A stretch of DNA of 64,000 bases from Bacteroides thetaiotaomicron VPI-5482 (GTDB lineage: Bacteria > Bacteroidota > Bacteroidia > Bacteroidales > Bacteroidaceae), in the NCBI RefSeq assembly GCF_000011065.1, contig NC_004663.1, positions 5,890,001 to 5,954,000 of the forward strand, given 5' to 3'. The notes under the pieces were generated by a model. It worked only from the letters and a program-made list of their open reading frames with translations. It did not search any database and was not told the origin of the DNA. Shown here in pieces: positions 17,879-26,371 of the stretch. How positions within the stretch are numbered: the stretch's first letter is position 1; every line of letters begins with the position of its first letter. The position numbers were made by a program, and so were the translations under genes.

Positions 17879-18265
17879 TTATTCGCTTTCTTCTTCTATA
17901 ATATCTCCTGTTATATCCATTATGGGAGAGATAATCTTTACTGTATAAGGATAACCATTTGGAGTTTCTATATACAATGTTTTACCTTTGTTTATGAAAG
18001 TGGGTGGTTCATGAACTACGGTTTTCCCGTTTTTATCTGTAATAGTAATTTCTGCATCCGGCAGAGGTGACAGAAAGATAATTTGCAAGCAACTGTTGGT
18101 TTCTTGTACATCTATATTAAATTCAATAGGGGAACGAGTTGTTGCCTTATTCCTTAGAGTAAATGAGGTAAGTCGAATTTTGTGCTTATGCTTATTTAGT
18201 ATTGCTGCACTTGTTGGTATAATAAATAATACCGATAATAAGATAAATAAAAACTTTGCTTTCAT
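17879..18265 (-). CDS. DUF3244 secreted protein
   Basis: About 128 residues from the ATG at 18265 with a signal peptide (MKAKFLFILLSVLFIIPTSA). The mature part matches DUF3244: NSCLQIIFLSPLPDAEITIT, then GKTLYIETPNGYPYTVKI, a single beta-sandwich. DUF3244 proteins are small periplasmic or secreted proteins of Bacteroides, often next to TPR regulators, as here. It is the first gene of the three-gene operon; a -7 box at 18294-18301 gives a short leader of about 24 nt. Confidence 0.85.
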   Translation of the reverse strand: MKAKFLFILLSVLFIIPTSAAILNKHKHKIRLTSFTLRNKATTRSPIEFNIDVQETNSCLQIIFLSPLPDAEITITDKNGKTVVHEPPTFINKGKTLYIETPNGYPYTVKIISPIMDITGDIIEEESE

Positions 18266-18293
18266 ATTCAATTCTTTTATTGATTTATGGAGG

Positions 18294-18301
18294 CAAAGGT
18301 A
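18294..18301 (-). promoter_or_regulatory. Bacteroides -7 box (TAccTTTG) for the DUF3244 operon
   Basis: Exact match on the minus strand, just upstream of the DUF3244 start. Confidence 0.6.
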
Positions 18302-18394
18302 TGGAGTATTAGTATAGATGGATAATATTTGCAGTCACATTGCTGTTTTGTAATATCTTGATAATTAATGAGATAGTAAAATGCTGGTCACACT

Positions 18395-20113
18395 TTACAT
18401 TTCTTCGTCTTTCATTCTCTCTTTTATCCTTAATTTGCGTTGATTAATGGGGTGCGTATTGTTATAACCGAAACAAAGTGCAATAGTTAGAGGTTGCAAT
18501 TTTGCTTCATTTAGGCAGAGATATAAAATATCTTCTTCAGTCAACTTGGGATACTTTTTTTGTAAGTATGATATATAATCGGCATAAATTTCGAAAATAA
18601 TCTTTTGGAGTCTTTTTAGTTCTGCATTTGTTAATACCTTCATTGCTTTTTTGTCAGATACTTCTTGTTTCGAGAGGGCGATAATTCTCTTGTATATATC
18701 ACTTTGGGTAAATAACCAATTTCTCAGTTCATGCTTTTCTTGTCTAAGTCTTTCTATTGTAGATTCTCTTTCCTGTATTTCATCTATCTTATTCGCTTGG
18801 TCTTGTTTCAGATTGCGCTGTTCTTCTTGCAGCAAACTGATTATTGATTGATTATCTTCAATAATAGTCTGCATTGAAGATAGTTTATATTGGGTTTGCT
18901 TTAAATTCTGTTGATATATAAGTTGTATTCTTTTTCTTTTGTTAATATGGTATTGATAGAATAATATAATAAGTAAGCAACAAAAAATGAAGAGTGCGAT
19001 TATGAGTTGGAGTCGATGTTGCTCTTTTATTTGCTCTTCCCTAATATGGATTTTGATATTATATTTATTAATGAGTTGTTGTAGTTCGCTGTATTGTTCT
19101 GTACTATACATAGAATCTAAAATTTCTACATGTTCTTCTAAATAGGCAGATGCGGCTTTGTAGTTTCCTAGATCTTTTTCAATATCATACAAACTTAATA
19201 AAGCAGCGCCTCTGCCTGCTATATTTTTAGTATCTTCTAAGTTCTTATTGAGATAATAGATGGCAGAGTCTTTATTTTCTCCTCTTTCGTACAACAAGCT
19301 TCCAAGATGACCATAATAACTTCCTGGAATCTTTCCTTTTGGAAACCATTTAATGGCATTGCGTGCATGATACAATGCCGAATCAGGTTCTTCAAATTCA
19401 TCGTAATTAATGCTTAGATTGAATTCGGATATGCCTATCATAGAAGAGTCACCTGAATCTAACGCATAATCAAGTGCTTTACGTTGGATTATTATTGCCG
19501 AATCTTTTTGGTCTTGTGTGCAATAATATAAACTAAAACTGTTTAGTGCTACGGATTTATCTTTATCTGTGATGCAACATTTGTATAATTCCCGATATGC
19601 TTTAAACGCCTCGTCATAGTAATTAACGTCGAAATAAAGATTTCCTAACGAACTGAGCGTATGCCGTTTGATCTCTATTTCTTTCGGATAGTCTTTCAAT
19701 ATAGTCAGCGCTTCTTGCAAATGGGCAATAGCCTCCTTTGTACTATTTATTTCTATTTCCAATCGTCCTTTGTAAAGTAAAGCTACAGCTCGCTCTTTCT
19801 CGTCGCTATCGTAATAATTCAAAGCTAGGTTCAGTAATGAATCATAGGGTAGCAGTGATTTTTCACATTTATCTGTTGCCCGCGCTAAAAGTAGAGTATA
19901 GCGGGCGGATTCTTTGTGAGAAAGCTCTTGTAATGCAGGCAATGTTTGAAGTAATTGCAATGCGCTGTCGGGGTGTTCTTCTAATAGTGATTCAGCTTGT
20001 AAAAATGATGTTTCGGTCCGTTCTCTTGAAGAGCAGGCACAGAACAAAAATGTCCCTAGAAATAGAATAGAGCATATTTTGACCACAAGTTTTGTCTTTT
20101 TATTTGTTTGCAT
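18395..20113 (-). CDS. TPR-repeat membrane-anchored transcriptional regulator
   Basis: About 572 residues. The N-terminal signal anchor ends in LFCACSS. TPR-like helical repeats span about 45-350 (YDSDEKERAVALLYKGRLE, LSSLGNLYFDVNYYDEAFKA). One transmembrane segment at about 378-395 (LIIALFIFCCLLIILFY) is followed by a coiled coil to about 490 and a C-terminal HTH-like segment (LTEEDILYLCLNEAKLQP, then IALCFGYNNTHPINQRK). This architecture is common in Bacteroides and is thought to sense something in the periplasm and regulate nearby genes from the membrane. The next genes on the strand are the DUF3244 lipoprotein operon, a likely target. The ATG at 20113 lies about 2 nt from the expected transcript start. 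Confidence 0.85.
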   Translation of the reverse strand: MQTNKKTKLVVKICSILFLGTFLFCACSSRERTETSFLQAESLLEEHPDSALQLLQTLPALQELSHKESARYTLLLARATDKCEKSLLPYDSLLNLALNYYDSDEKERAVALLYKGRLEIEINSTKEAIAHLQEALTILKDYPKEIEIKRHTLSSLGNLYFDVNYYDEAFKAYRELYKCCITDKDKSVALNSFSLYYCTQDQKDSAIIIQRKALDYALDSGDSSMIGISEFNLSINYDEFEEPDSALYHARNAIKWFPKGKIPGSYYGHLGSLLYERGENKDSAIYYLNKNLEDTKNIAGRGAALLSLYDIEKDLGNYKAASAYLEEHVEILDSMYSTEQYSELQQLINKYNIKIHIREEQIKEQHRLQLIIALFIFCCLLIILFYQYHINKRKRIQLIYQQNLKQTQYKLSSMQTIIEDNQSIISLLQEEQRNLKQDQANKIDEIQERESTIERLRQEKHELRNWLFTQSDIYKRIIALSKQEVSDKKAMKVLTNAELKRLQKIIFEIYADYISYLQKKYPKLTEEDILYLCLNEAKLQPLTIALCFGYNNTHPINQRKLRIKERMKDEEM

Positions 20114-20119
20114 GTGGCA

Positions 20120-20127
20120 CAAAGATA
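20120..20127 (-). promoter_or_regulatory. Bacteroides -7 box (TAtcTTTG) for the TPR regulator
   Basis: Exact match. The box ends 6 nt before the ATG, so the mRNA would be nearly leaderless. Confidence 0.6.
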
Positions 20128-20226
20128 ACATTTATTTATTAGAATGATTTTATTCTATATAAATAAAAGAACTTTTTCTGCTTTTAATACGTTTCTCTAG
20201 TATAGTTAAAAAAACGAAGAATCAAG

Positions 20227-21540
20227 ATGAATATAGCAATGACCGGAGCCACCGGATATATAGGCAAACATCTTTCTAACTATCTGACCGAAAAGGGTGG
20301 ACACCGGATCATTCCTTTGGGAAGAGCGATGTTTCGGGAAGGTATGTCCGGACTTTTGGTTCAGACGCTGACGCATTGTGATGTCATTATAAATTTGGCA
20401 GGCGCTCCCATCAATCAGCGCTGGACGCCGGAACATAAACAAGAGCTTTTCAATAGCCGGATAACGGTAACACACCGCATAATCCGTGCCTTGAATGCAG
20501 TCAAAACCAAACCGAAACTAATGATTTCGGCCTCTGCCGTAGGGTATTACCCCTCTTTGGTGGAATCGGACGAGTATACACAGACTCGTGGCGATGGTTT
20601 CCTGTCCGATCTTTGTTATGCGTGGGAGAAGGAAGCGAAACGTTGTCCGCAACCGACCAGGCTTGTCATTACCCGTTTCGGTGTCGTGCTTTCTCCCGAT
20701 GGGGGAGCGATGCAACAGATGCTCCGCCCGCTGCGCGCAACAAAGGTTGCCGCCGTTATAGGACCGGGTACGCAACCTTTTCCGTGGATAGATATTCGTG
20801 ACCTTTGTTGCGCCATGGCCTTCTTTATTGAAAATGAAGAGTTGAGAGGTGTTTTCAATCTGGTTGCTCCGCAAGCAGTTTCACAGTCCACGTTTACACG
20901 TGCGATGGGAAAGGCGTATCATGCGTGGACAACTTTGATTGTTCCGCAAGCGGTCTTTCGTTTGTTCTACGGTGAAGCCGCCTCTTTTCTGACAGCCGGA
21001 CAGAGAGTGCGTCCTACACGCTTGCTGGAAGCCGGATTCCATTTTTCCGTTCCTACCATAGAGAAGTTGTTTGAGGGGACGGATCACAGTACGGTAGATC
21101 GGCTTGATCTGAAGCGCTATATGGGGCTTTGGTACGAGATTGCCCGGTATGACCATCGTTTCGAACGTGGGCTTATGGAAGTGACCGCTACTTATACCCT
21201 CCGTCCCGATGGAACAATTCGCGTTGAGAATCGGGGATATAAACGTAACTCACCTTACGATATTTGTAGAACAGCCACCGGACACGCCAAGATTCCCGAC
21301 CCTGCACAGCCCGGTAAACTGAAAGTCTCTTTTTTCTTGAATTTCTATTCCGATTATTATGTGATGGAATTGGACCAGGAGAATTACAATTATGCTCTTA
21401 TTGGCAGCAGCACCGATAAATATCTCTGGATATTGAGCCGGACGCCCCAACTGCCGGAGGATATAAAAAAGAAATTAGTAACTGCCGCCGAACGTCGTGG
21501 CTATGATACGAATCGGCTACAATGGATTGAACAACTTTAA
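20227..21540 (+). CDS. TIGR01777 epimerase fused to a bacterial lipocalin
   Basis: 437 residues with two domains. Residues 1-285 are a TIGR01777/SulA-type NAD(P) epimerase: MNIAMTGATGYIGKHL (Rossmann glycine motif), INLAGAPINQRWT, and FPWIDIRDLCCAMAFF. Residues 295-437 are a Blc-type lipocalin: LKRYMGLWYEIARYDHRFER, then YTLRPDGTIRVENRGY and YALIGSSTDKYLWILSRTP. Stand-alone versions of both families are common; the lipocalin normally binds lipids at the outer membrane. This fusion has no signal peptide, so the lipocalin part would be cytoplasmic. The reading frame is unbroken across the join. The next gene (GNAT) starts 10 bp later. Confidence 0.9.
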   Translation: MNIAMTGATGYIGKHLSNYLTEKGGHRIIPLGRAMFREGMSGLLVQTLTHCDVIINLAGAPINQRWTPEHKQELFNSRITVTHRIIRALNAVKTKPKLMISASAVGYYPSLVESDEYTQTRGDGFLSDLCYAWEKEAKRCPQPTRLVITRFGVVLSPDGGAMQQMLRPLRATKVAAVIGPGTQPFPWIDIRDLCCAMAFFIENEELRGVFNLVAPQAVSQSTFTRAMGKAYHAWTTLIVPQAVFRLFYGEAASFLTAGQRVRPTRLLEAGFHFSVPTIEKLFEGTDHSTVDRLDLKRYMGLWYEIARYDHRFERGLMEVTATYTLRPDGTIRVENRGYKRNSPYDICRTATGHAKIPDPAQPGKLKVSFFLNFYSDYYVMELDQENYNYALIGSSTDKYLWILSRTPQLPEDIKKKLVTAAERRGYDTNRLQWIEQL

Positions 21541-21550
21541 AATAAACATT

Positions 21551-21823
21551 ATGGATTACAAAATTACTCATCAGCCCGAACAGAAACTGTTCAAGACGGA
21601 AGTCGACGGTCGCACCGCTTTTGTAGAATATCGCCTGTTAGGTGATTATCTCGATATTATTCACACCATTGTCCCCAAACCTATAGAAGGACGGGGGATT
21701 GCTGCTGCACTGGTGAAAGCTGCTTATGACTTTGCACTCGCCAACGGAATGAAGCCGAAAGCTACCTGCTCTTATGCTGTGAGATGGCTTGAACGTCATC
21801 CGGAAATGAATGCGGATAGTTGA
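21551..21823 (+). CDS. Small GNAT-like N-acetyltransferase (YjdJ/Gcn5-type)
   Basis: About 90 residues starting MDYKITHQPEQKLF at the ATG at 21551; an upstream in-frame ATG lies inside the preceding gene. The single domain keeps the acetyl-CoA-binding region IEGRGIAAALVKAAYDFA and the ending CSYAVRWLERHPEM, diagnostic of the minimal GNAT family related to human GTLF3B/YjdJ. The substrate is unknown. It probably shares a transcript with the epimerase-lipocalin gene. Confidence 0.88.
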   Translation: MDYKITHQPEQKLFKTEVDGRTAFVEYRLLGDYLDIIHTIVPKPIEGRGIAAALVKAAYDFALANGMKPKATCSYAVRWLERHPEMNADS

Positions 21824-21830
21824 ATAAATA

Positions 21831-21945
21831 GGGGCTGACCTAAAAGTACGAAAAGTCATTTTCTCTTTGTTGCAATGGATATTTGGACACTGTCCATATT
21901 TTTGTGACAAAGATACGTTTGGAAGAAGAACTTTCGGGTCAGTCC
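21831..21945. repeat. Short element with terminal inverted repeats (MITE-like or bidirectional terminator)
   Basis: The arms GGGGCTGACCTAAAAGT (21831-21847) and, inverted, GGGACTGACCCGAAAGT (21930-21945) match with about three differences and enclose about 80 bp. The interior has a perfect dyad TGGACA-c-TGTCCA (21884-21896). It lies between convergent genes. No clear target-site duplication is seen. Confidence 0.45.
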
Positions 21946-21954
21946 CTTTTTAGC

Positions 21955-22224
21955 TTATTGTTTCCATCTCTTTAGTTGAGGGAAGAACTCTTTCATCGTT
22001 GCCCGCGCCTCTTCTATAGTGTACTTTACTTCCGAATCCTTATTAAACTCCTCAAGGTAGTTCAGGTTGAGTTCAATCATTTCATCCATTGTGCATTCTT
22101 TGGTGAAATGCCCGTCTGCATAGCAATACTGGCAATACTCTTCATTCTTGCTGCCGTCTGCTTCTGTTCCGAATGTCGTTTCATCGATCGGCATAGCACA
22201 ACACTGACAAATTTTCTGTTCCAT
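21955..22224 (-). CDS. Zinc-ribbon protein (putative zinc ribbon domain)
   Basis: 89 residues. The N-terminal part has cysteine pairs typical of the zf-like family: KICQCCAMPID, then EYCQYCYADGHF, with the acidic tail helix MDEMIELNLNYLEEF. This family is widespread in gut Firmicutes and Bacteroidetes, with unknown function, probably metal or nucleic-acid binding. It is a single gene converging on the GNAT gene. Confidence 0.85.
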   Translation of the reverse strand: MEQKICQCCAMPIDETTFGTEADGSKNEEYCQYCYADGHFTKECTMDEMIELNLNYLEEFNKDSEVKYTIEEARATMKEFFPQLKRWKQ

Positions 22225-22324
22225 CTTTTATTGATTTTAAGTGAGTAAAAGTATGATAAATAATTCTCTTTTATCTGCTTACAAATATAGTTACTTTCAA
22301 TAAGTACTCAGTTATCCGATCTTG

Positions 22325-23056
22325 CTATTTTGTTTTCACCGGCAAACGTTTCCATATCCATCGGGGAATCATTCGCCAGAAGAATACGAGAATACGATAA
22401 CGTCCGTCGATGATAGCTACCCGCTGTTTCCGATGAAGTGCACGTACAATGTCGCGGCCTACCTGGTCGGTTTTCATCAGCATAGGATAATGCTTTCCGT
22501 CATTCAGCAAGTCGGTGGCTACAAATCCCGGACGAATATCGGTAAAGTGAATGTCTAACTTTTGCAGATGGGAGAGTTGTTCAAGCGCATCGATGTATGT
22601 GTTCTGAAAGCGTTTCGTTGCAGAATAGGCAGGGGCAACTCCCAGACCTTTGGTTCCGGCAATCGAACTGATGACAGCCAGATGTCCGCCTCCATTGTTC
22701 CTGAAATAGGAAAAAGCGGTATCCACCATTCGTGTGAAACCTTCGACATTGGTACGTGCGGTATTCAGCTCGATTTCCATATTCAATTCCATATTTTGGA
22801 AACCGATGCCGGAACTGAGCAAAAATAAATCCATACCGCCTAGTTGATGGATAAGCGCATCCAGCTTTCCGGCACTGTATTCCTGAGTGACGTCCAGTGA
22901 TTGAATTTTTATCTGTTCCGGTGCGATTTGCCGGAACTCTTCGAGAGCTGACTGGCGTCTTCCCGCTATGCCGATCTGCCATCCTTCGGACAGGAGGCGT
23001 TGGGCAACTTCCTTTCCGATACCGGAGGTGGCGCCTATGATAATGGCTCGTTTCAT
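22325..23056 (-). CDS. SDR-family NAD(P)-dependent oxidoreductase
   Basis: 243 residues. The cofactor motif is IIIGATSGIGKEVA; the catalytic Ser and Y-x-x-x-K are in VISSIAGTKGLGVAPAYSATKR. The C-terminus has a hydrophobic, basic segment (ILVFFWRMIPRWIWKRLP) that may touch the membrane. The substrate is unknown. It has its own promoter box at 23067-23074, about 11 nt upstream, giving a very short leader. Confidence 0.92.
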   Translation of the reverse strand: MKRAIIIGATSGIGKEVAQRLLSEGWQIGIAGRRQSALEEFRQIAPEQIKIQSLDVTQEYSAGKLDALIHQLGGMDLFLLSSGIGFQNMELNMEIELNTARTNVEGFTRMVDTAFSYFRNNGGGHLAVISSIAGTKGLGVAPAYSATKRFQNTYIDALEQLSHLQKLDIHFTDIRPGFVATDLLNDGKHYPMLMKTDQVGRDIVRALHRKQRVAIIDGRYRILVFFWRMIPRWIWKRLPVKTK

Positions 23057-23066
23057 CTTTTTGGAA

Positions 23067-23074
23067 CAAAGATA
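23067..23074 (-). promoter_or_regulatory. Bacteroides -7 box (TAtcTTTG) for the SDR gene
   Basis: Exact match on the minus strand; predicted leader of about 6 nt. Confidence 0.6.
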
Positions 23075-23127
23075 GTCAATTTTTTCATTACTCTTCTATT
23101 TAGAATTCATTAGGATAGCTTTATCGT

Positions 23128-23433
23128 TCAGGAGAATAAATGGCGTATCGCCTCTAAAGGGGCATAGAATAACATTCTGGGACCGGAGAACCGCATAACC
23201 TCTCGCATCCGTTTGCGCATGGCAGGCTTATAACAATGTACGGGACACTTCTTGCACGAGCTTTTTTTCTCTCCGAACGGACAATGGTCAAGACGGGCAT
23301 GTGCGTAGCGGAGCAACTCTTCGCACTTCGGACAAAGGGTTGCATTCTTCTCTTTTTTCCGGCAATAGAGACGGATCATGATCTCTACTGTTCTCTTTTC
23401 CTGAGTGATACGCGGTTTTTTATCTGTTTCCAT
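23128..23433 (-). CDS. Nitrous-oxide-stimulated promoter family protein (YgbA_NO)
   Basis: About 101 residues from METDKKPRITQEKRT. It has the YgbA_NO family pattern: VEIMIRLYCRKKEKN, then cysteines in CPKCEELLRYAHARLDHCPF and SSCKKCPVHCY, ending YAPLEAIRHLFS. Family members are induced by nitric oxide or nitrous oxide in enterobacteria; their biochemical role is not settled, and the cysteines suggest a metal or iron-sulfur site. The ATG at 23433 is chosen over an upstream codon because the family starts here. Confidence 0.88.
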   Translation of the reverse strand: METDKKPRITQEKRTVEIMIRLYCRKKEKNATLCPKCEELLRYAHARLDHCPFGEKKSSCKKCPVHCYKPAMRKRMREVMRFSGPRMLFYAPLEAIRHLFS

Positions 23434-23545
23434 TTGTTTTCTTTTGGCTTTGGAGGCTGGCTTCACTTCGGCAAAGATAATAAACTGATCGCATATTCTG
23501 CAAAGAACTTCCACTGGAATGATTGCCGTTGCTGGAAACTATGCG

Positions 23546-23553
23546 TATCTTTG
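23546..23553 (+). promoter_or_regulatory. Bacteroides promoter (-33 ATTG, -7 TAtcTTTG) giving a leaderless mRNA
   Basis: ATTG at 23522-23525, a 20-nt spacer, and TAtcTTTG at 23546-23553. The ATG at 23558 coincides with the expected transcription start. Confidence 0.65.
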
Positions 23554-23557
23554 CGGC

Positions 23558-23764
23558 ATGAGAAAGTTATTATGTCCGCAATGCAAGATTGCTGCCCTAT
23601 ATGTGGTGAATGACCGTAAAGAGCGTCTTTTGGTCTATGTACTCGAAAATGGAGAAGTTGTGCCTAAAGATCCGGCAGCTTCCACCGATGGATTTGATTT
23701 GACGGAAGTTTATTGTCTGGGTTGTTCCTGGCATGGTTCGCCGAAAAGACTGGTGAAGAGATAG
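23558..23764 (+). CDS. Small CxxC protein, unknown function
   Basis: 68 residues starting MRKLLCPQCKIAALYVVN. One CxxC near the N-terminus (CPQC) and a second cysteine pair at YCLGCSW suggest a zinc ribbon. I do not recognise a named family. An in-frame ATG at 23519 is excluded because the promoter at 23522-23553 lies downstream of it. The message is predicted to be leaderless. It is divergent from the YgbA_NO gene. Confidence 0.75.
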   Translation: MRKLLCPQCKIAALYVVNDRKERLLVYVLENGEVVPKDPAASTDGFDLTEVYCLGCSWHGSPKRLVKR

Positions 23765-23848
23765 ACAGTTGCCGGCACTTTGTCTTTTTTTGATTTATGT
23801 CAATAAAAAGAGGGTGCGGGATTAGAATCTTTCAACCGGATTTTTCTG

Positions 23849-23856
23849 TATCTTTG
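23849..23856 (+). promoter_or_regulatory. Bacteroides -7 box (TAtcTTTG) for the MATE gene
   Basis: Exact match; leader of about 20 nt to the ATG at 23882. Confidence 0.6.
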
Positions 23857-23881
23857 CAGCCAATTTTTAGGACATAGACGT

Positions 23882-25240
23882 ATGGCAACTTCTAAAGAGA
23901 TGACGGCGGGGCCGGCATTACCTCTGATTTTTAATTTCACTCTGCCGCTTTTGTTCGGCAATCTGTTGCAGCAAACGTATTCGCTTGTTGATGCTGCAAT
24001 TGTAGGAAAGTTTTTGGGTATTAATGCGTTAGCCTCTGTCGGGGCTAGTACATCCGTTGTGTTTCTTATTCTGGGTTTCTGCAACGGATGTTGTGGAGGA
24101 TTCGGTATCCCCGTGGCACAGAAGTTTGGGGCGAGGGATTATAGTACGATGCGCAGTTACGTTTCCGTCAGTCTGCAACTTGCTGTTGTGATGTCTGTGG
24201 TCATAGCCATCTTTACCAGTATTTATTGTGCGGATATCCTGAAGATGATGCGTACACCGGAGAATATCTTTGAAGGAGCGTATGCTTATCTGCTTGTTAC
24301 TTTCATCGGGATACCTTGTACTTTCTTTTATAATCTGTTGTCGAGCATTATCCGTGCTTTGGGAGATAGTAAGACACCTTTCTATTTCTTGGTACTGGCT
24401 ACGGTGCTCAATATTATTCTCGATTTATTCTGTATTCTGGTACTGGGCTGGGGAGTGATGGGAGCTGCCATTGCTACTGTCTTTTCGCAGGGAGTTTCCG
24501 CTTTTCTTTGTTACGTTTATATGTATCGGAAGTTTGACATTCTGCGGGGCACGCCGAAAGAACGGAAGTATCAGTCGAAGCTGGCGAAGACGTTGCTTTC
24601 CATTGGCGTTCCTATGGGATTGCAGTTCTCCATTACGGCCATTGGCAGTATCATGCTTCAGAGTGCGAATAATGCGTTGGGTACGGCGTGTGTGGCAGCT
24701 TTTACTTCTGCGATGCGTATCAAAATGTTTTTCCTTTGTCCGTTGGAGAGTCTGGGTATGGCTATGGCTACCTTTAGCGGTCAGAATTACGGTGCCGGAA
24801 AGCCTGAACGTATTTGGTCGGGGATTAAAGCCAGCACGCTGATGATGGTTATCTATACAGCCGTCACTTTCTTGATTCTGATGCTGGGAGCCAAATCTTT
24901 TGCCTTGATTTTTGTTGATCCGTCGGAAATTGAGATCTTGGAGAAAACAGAACTTTTCCTGCATATATCAGTCTCTTTCTTCCCGATGCTTGGGTTACTT
25001 TGTATCCTGCGTTATACCATTCAGGGGGTGGGATATACTAATCTCGCTATGTTTTCGGGAGTGTCGGAGATGATTGCACGTATTCTCGTCAGTATTTATG
25101 CCGTCCCGGCTTTCGGCTTTATCGCTGTTTGTTACGGTGATCCGATGGCATGGATAGCGGCTGATTTGTTTTTGATTCCTGCATTTATTTATGTTTATCG
25201 CAGGTTGAAACGTCAGGTGCTGACAAGTGTCGTTGCATAA
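23882..25240 (+). CDS. MATE-family multidrug efflux transporter
   Basis: 452 residues with about 12 membrane segments. The MATE pattern is clear: LPLLFGNLLQQTYSLVDAAI and GKFLGINALASVGASTSV in the first repeat, and AFTSAMRIKMFFLCPLESLG and ATFSGQNYGAGKPERIW in the second. It exports drugs or metabolites across the inner membrane in exchange for sodium or protons; the substrate is unknown. It has its own promoter box and a strong shared terminator downstream. Confidence 0.93.
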   Translation: MATSKEMTAGPALPLIFNFTLPLLFGNLLQQTYSLVDAAIVGKFLGINALASVGASTSVVFLILGFCNGCCGGFGIPVAQKFGARDYSTMRSYVSVSLQLAVVMSVVIAIFTSIYCADILKMMRTPENIFEGAYAYLLVTFIGIPCTFFYNLLSSIIRALGDSKTPFYFLVLATVLNIILDLFCILVLGWGVMGAAIATVFSQGVSAFLCYVYMYRKFDILRGTPKERKYQSKLAKTLLSIGVPMGLQFSITAIGSIMLQSANNALGTACVAAFTSAMRIKMFFLCPLESLGMAMATFSGQNYGAGKPERIWSGIKASTLMMVIYTAVTFLILMLGAKSFALIFVDPSEIEILEKTELFLHISVSFFPMLGLLCILRYTIQGVGYTNLAMFSGVSEMIARILVSIYAVPAFGFIAVCYGDPMAWIAADLFLIPAFIYVYRRLKRQVLTSVVA

Positions 25241-25243
25241 TTG

Positions 25244-25303
25244 AAGTGTGTGTCAAAAGTCAATATACCCGTAGGGGAGTTTAGTTACTTTTGACACACA
25301 CTT
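25244..25303. terminator. Bidirectional terminator between MATE and fimbrillin genes
   Basis: Perfect 17-bp arms (25244-25260 and 25287-25303, starting AAGTGTGTGTC) with a 26-nt loop, between convergent genes. It would act in both directions. Confidence 0.8.
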
Positions 25304-25312
25304 TATCATATT

Positions 25313-26290
25313 TTAGTCTTGTATCGGATACAGCGGGTTACCGCTTTCATCTACATCCGTCCAGTCTTTTACGCTCACGTTACCGAATGATACGGAGTTT
25401 TCGTTGATTACTGCACGGAAAAGATATGAATTTCCGGCAGCCAGAATATTGTCTGGCGGGGTAATGGTCGTATTGTAAGTACGTGAGAAACTTTCTCCGT
25501 TGACCATCAATTCCATCGTTAAAGCCATCGGGTCGGAACTTTTCAGCGGAAGCATGATATATTGAACCGTGAAATCATTGATTCCCATGTCGGCAGGCTT
25601 ATCGTAACTGACTTCTGAAGAAATGATCCCTGTTGACAGATCCATGAAAGCTCCCGGTTTCGTGGGAGTAATAGTGGCGGAGAGTACTTTGTTGAGTGTA
25701 ATATTCTCACCTCCCGTTATGGTTATCACGACCTGAGTGGCTACGTGCTGGTAAGTGATGGGAATGTTGACTTGTGAACTGGTCACATCCTGATGCAGGG
25801 CATGCCACCACAGATAATCCACCCCATTGGATAATGCTTCGGACTTGCCGTTGGTAAAGGTAGGAGCGGGGTTGCTGGAATTACAGGAAACCGCATAAAA
25901 ACTATAGATATCATTACTGAGATACATTTTATAACTTTGTATTCCCGTCAAAACTCCGGGAGAAGAAGTGATATAGTTGCCTTCACCGACAGGCTCTCCC
26001 TCTATCGTATTGGTGGTATTGGAAGGGTAGGCACATAACCAGCTCTGCAATCCTTTTCCCATCGGAGACATGGCACGCGTTATATTTCTTCCTTCTACGG
26101 AAGCACTGAAAGTAATGAGTGCATCTTTTTTGTCAGGATTGTCATTGTTTCCCTCTTCTCCGCCACTATTTTCTTCTCCGTTCGGATAGGCAACATCCAT
26201 ATAAATGTTGTTTTTGGAGCAGGCTCCTAACAGCAGCACCGCCAGTGCGGATACTGCCAGATACTTTGTAATTCGAAACTTAAAATTCAT
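25313..26290 (-). CDS. Fimbrillin-family (Mfa-like) lipoprotein
   Basis: 325 residues with a lipoprotein signal ending in LLLGACSKNN. After a Gly/Glu/Asn-rich linker the mature part has the fimbrillin/Mfa-like pattern: ALITFSASVEGRNITRAMSP, then INIPITYQHVATQVVITI-like strands in the middle, and the end strand SVSFGNVSVKDWTDVDESG. Such proteins form or cap surface fimbriae in Bacteroidales after processing of the lipidated precursor. It is a single gene with no other fimbrial genes beside it. Confidence 0.87.
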   Translation of the reverse strand: MNFKFRITKYLAVSALAVLLLGACSKNNIYMDVAYPNGEENSGGEEGNNDNPDKKDALITFSASVEGRNITRAMSPMGKGLQSWLCAYPSNTTNTIEGEPVGEGNYITSSPGVLTGIQSYKMYLSNDIYSFYAVSCNSSNPAPTFTNGKSEALSNGVDYLWWHALHQDVTSSQVNIPITYQHVATQVVITITGGENITLNKVLSATITPTKPGAFMDLSTGIISSEVSYDKPADMGINDFTVQYIMLPLKSSDPMALTMELMVNGESFSRTYNTTITPPDNILAAGNSYLFRAVINENSVSFGNVSVKDWTDVDESGNPLYPIQD

Positions 26291-26371
26291 AGTCAGGTTC
26301 TTTTTGAAAGTTAGTAATTACCCCTATATACATTTCAAAAAGAATTTAGTTCATATCGGAAGAAACTATTT

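Noticed and set aside
24425..24964. 180-codon open frame on the minus strand inside the MATE gene
   Set aside because: It lies wholly inside a confident MATE coding region and has the composition of an antisense shadow.
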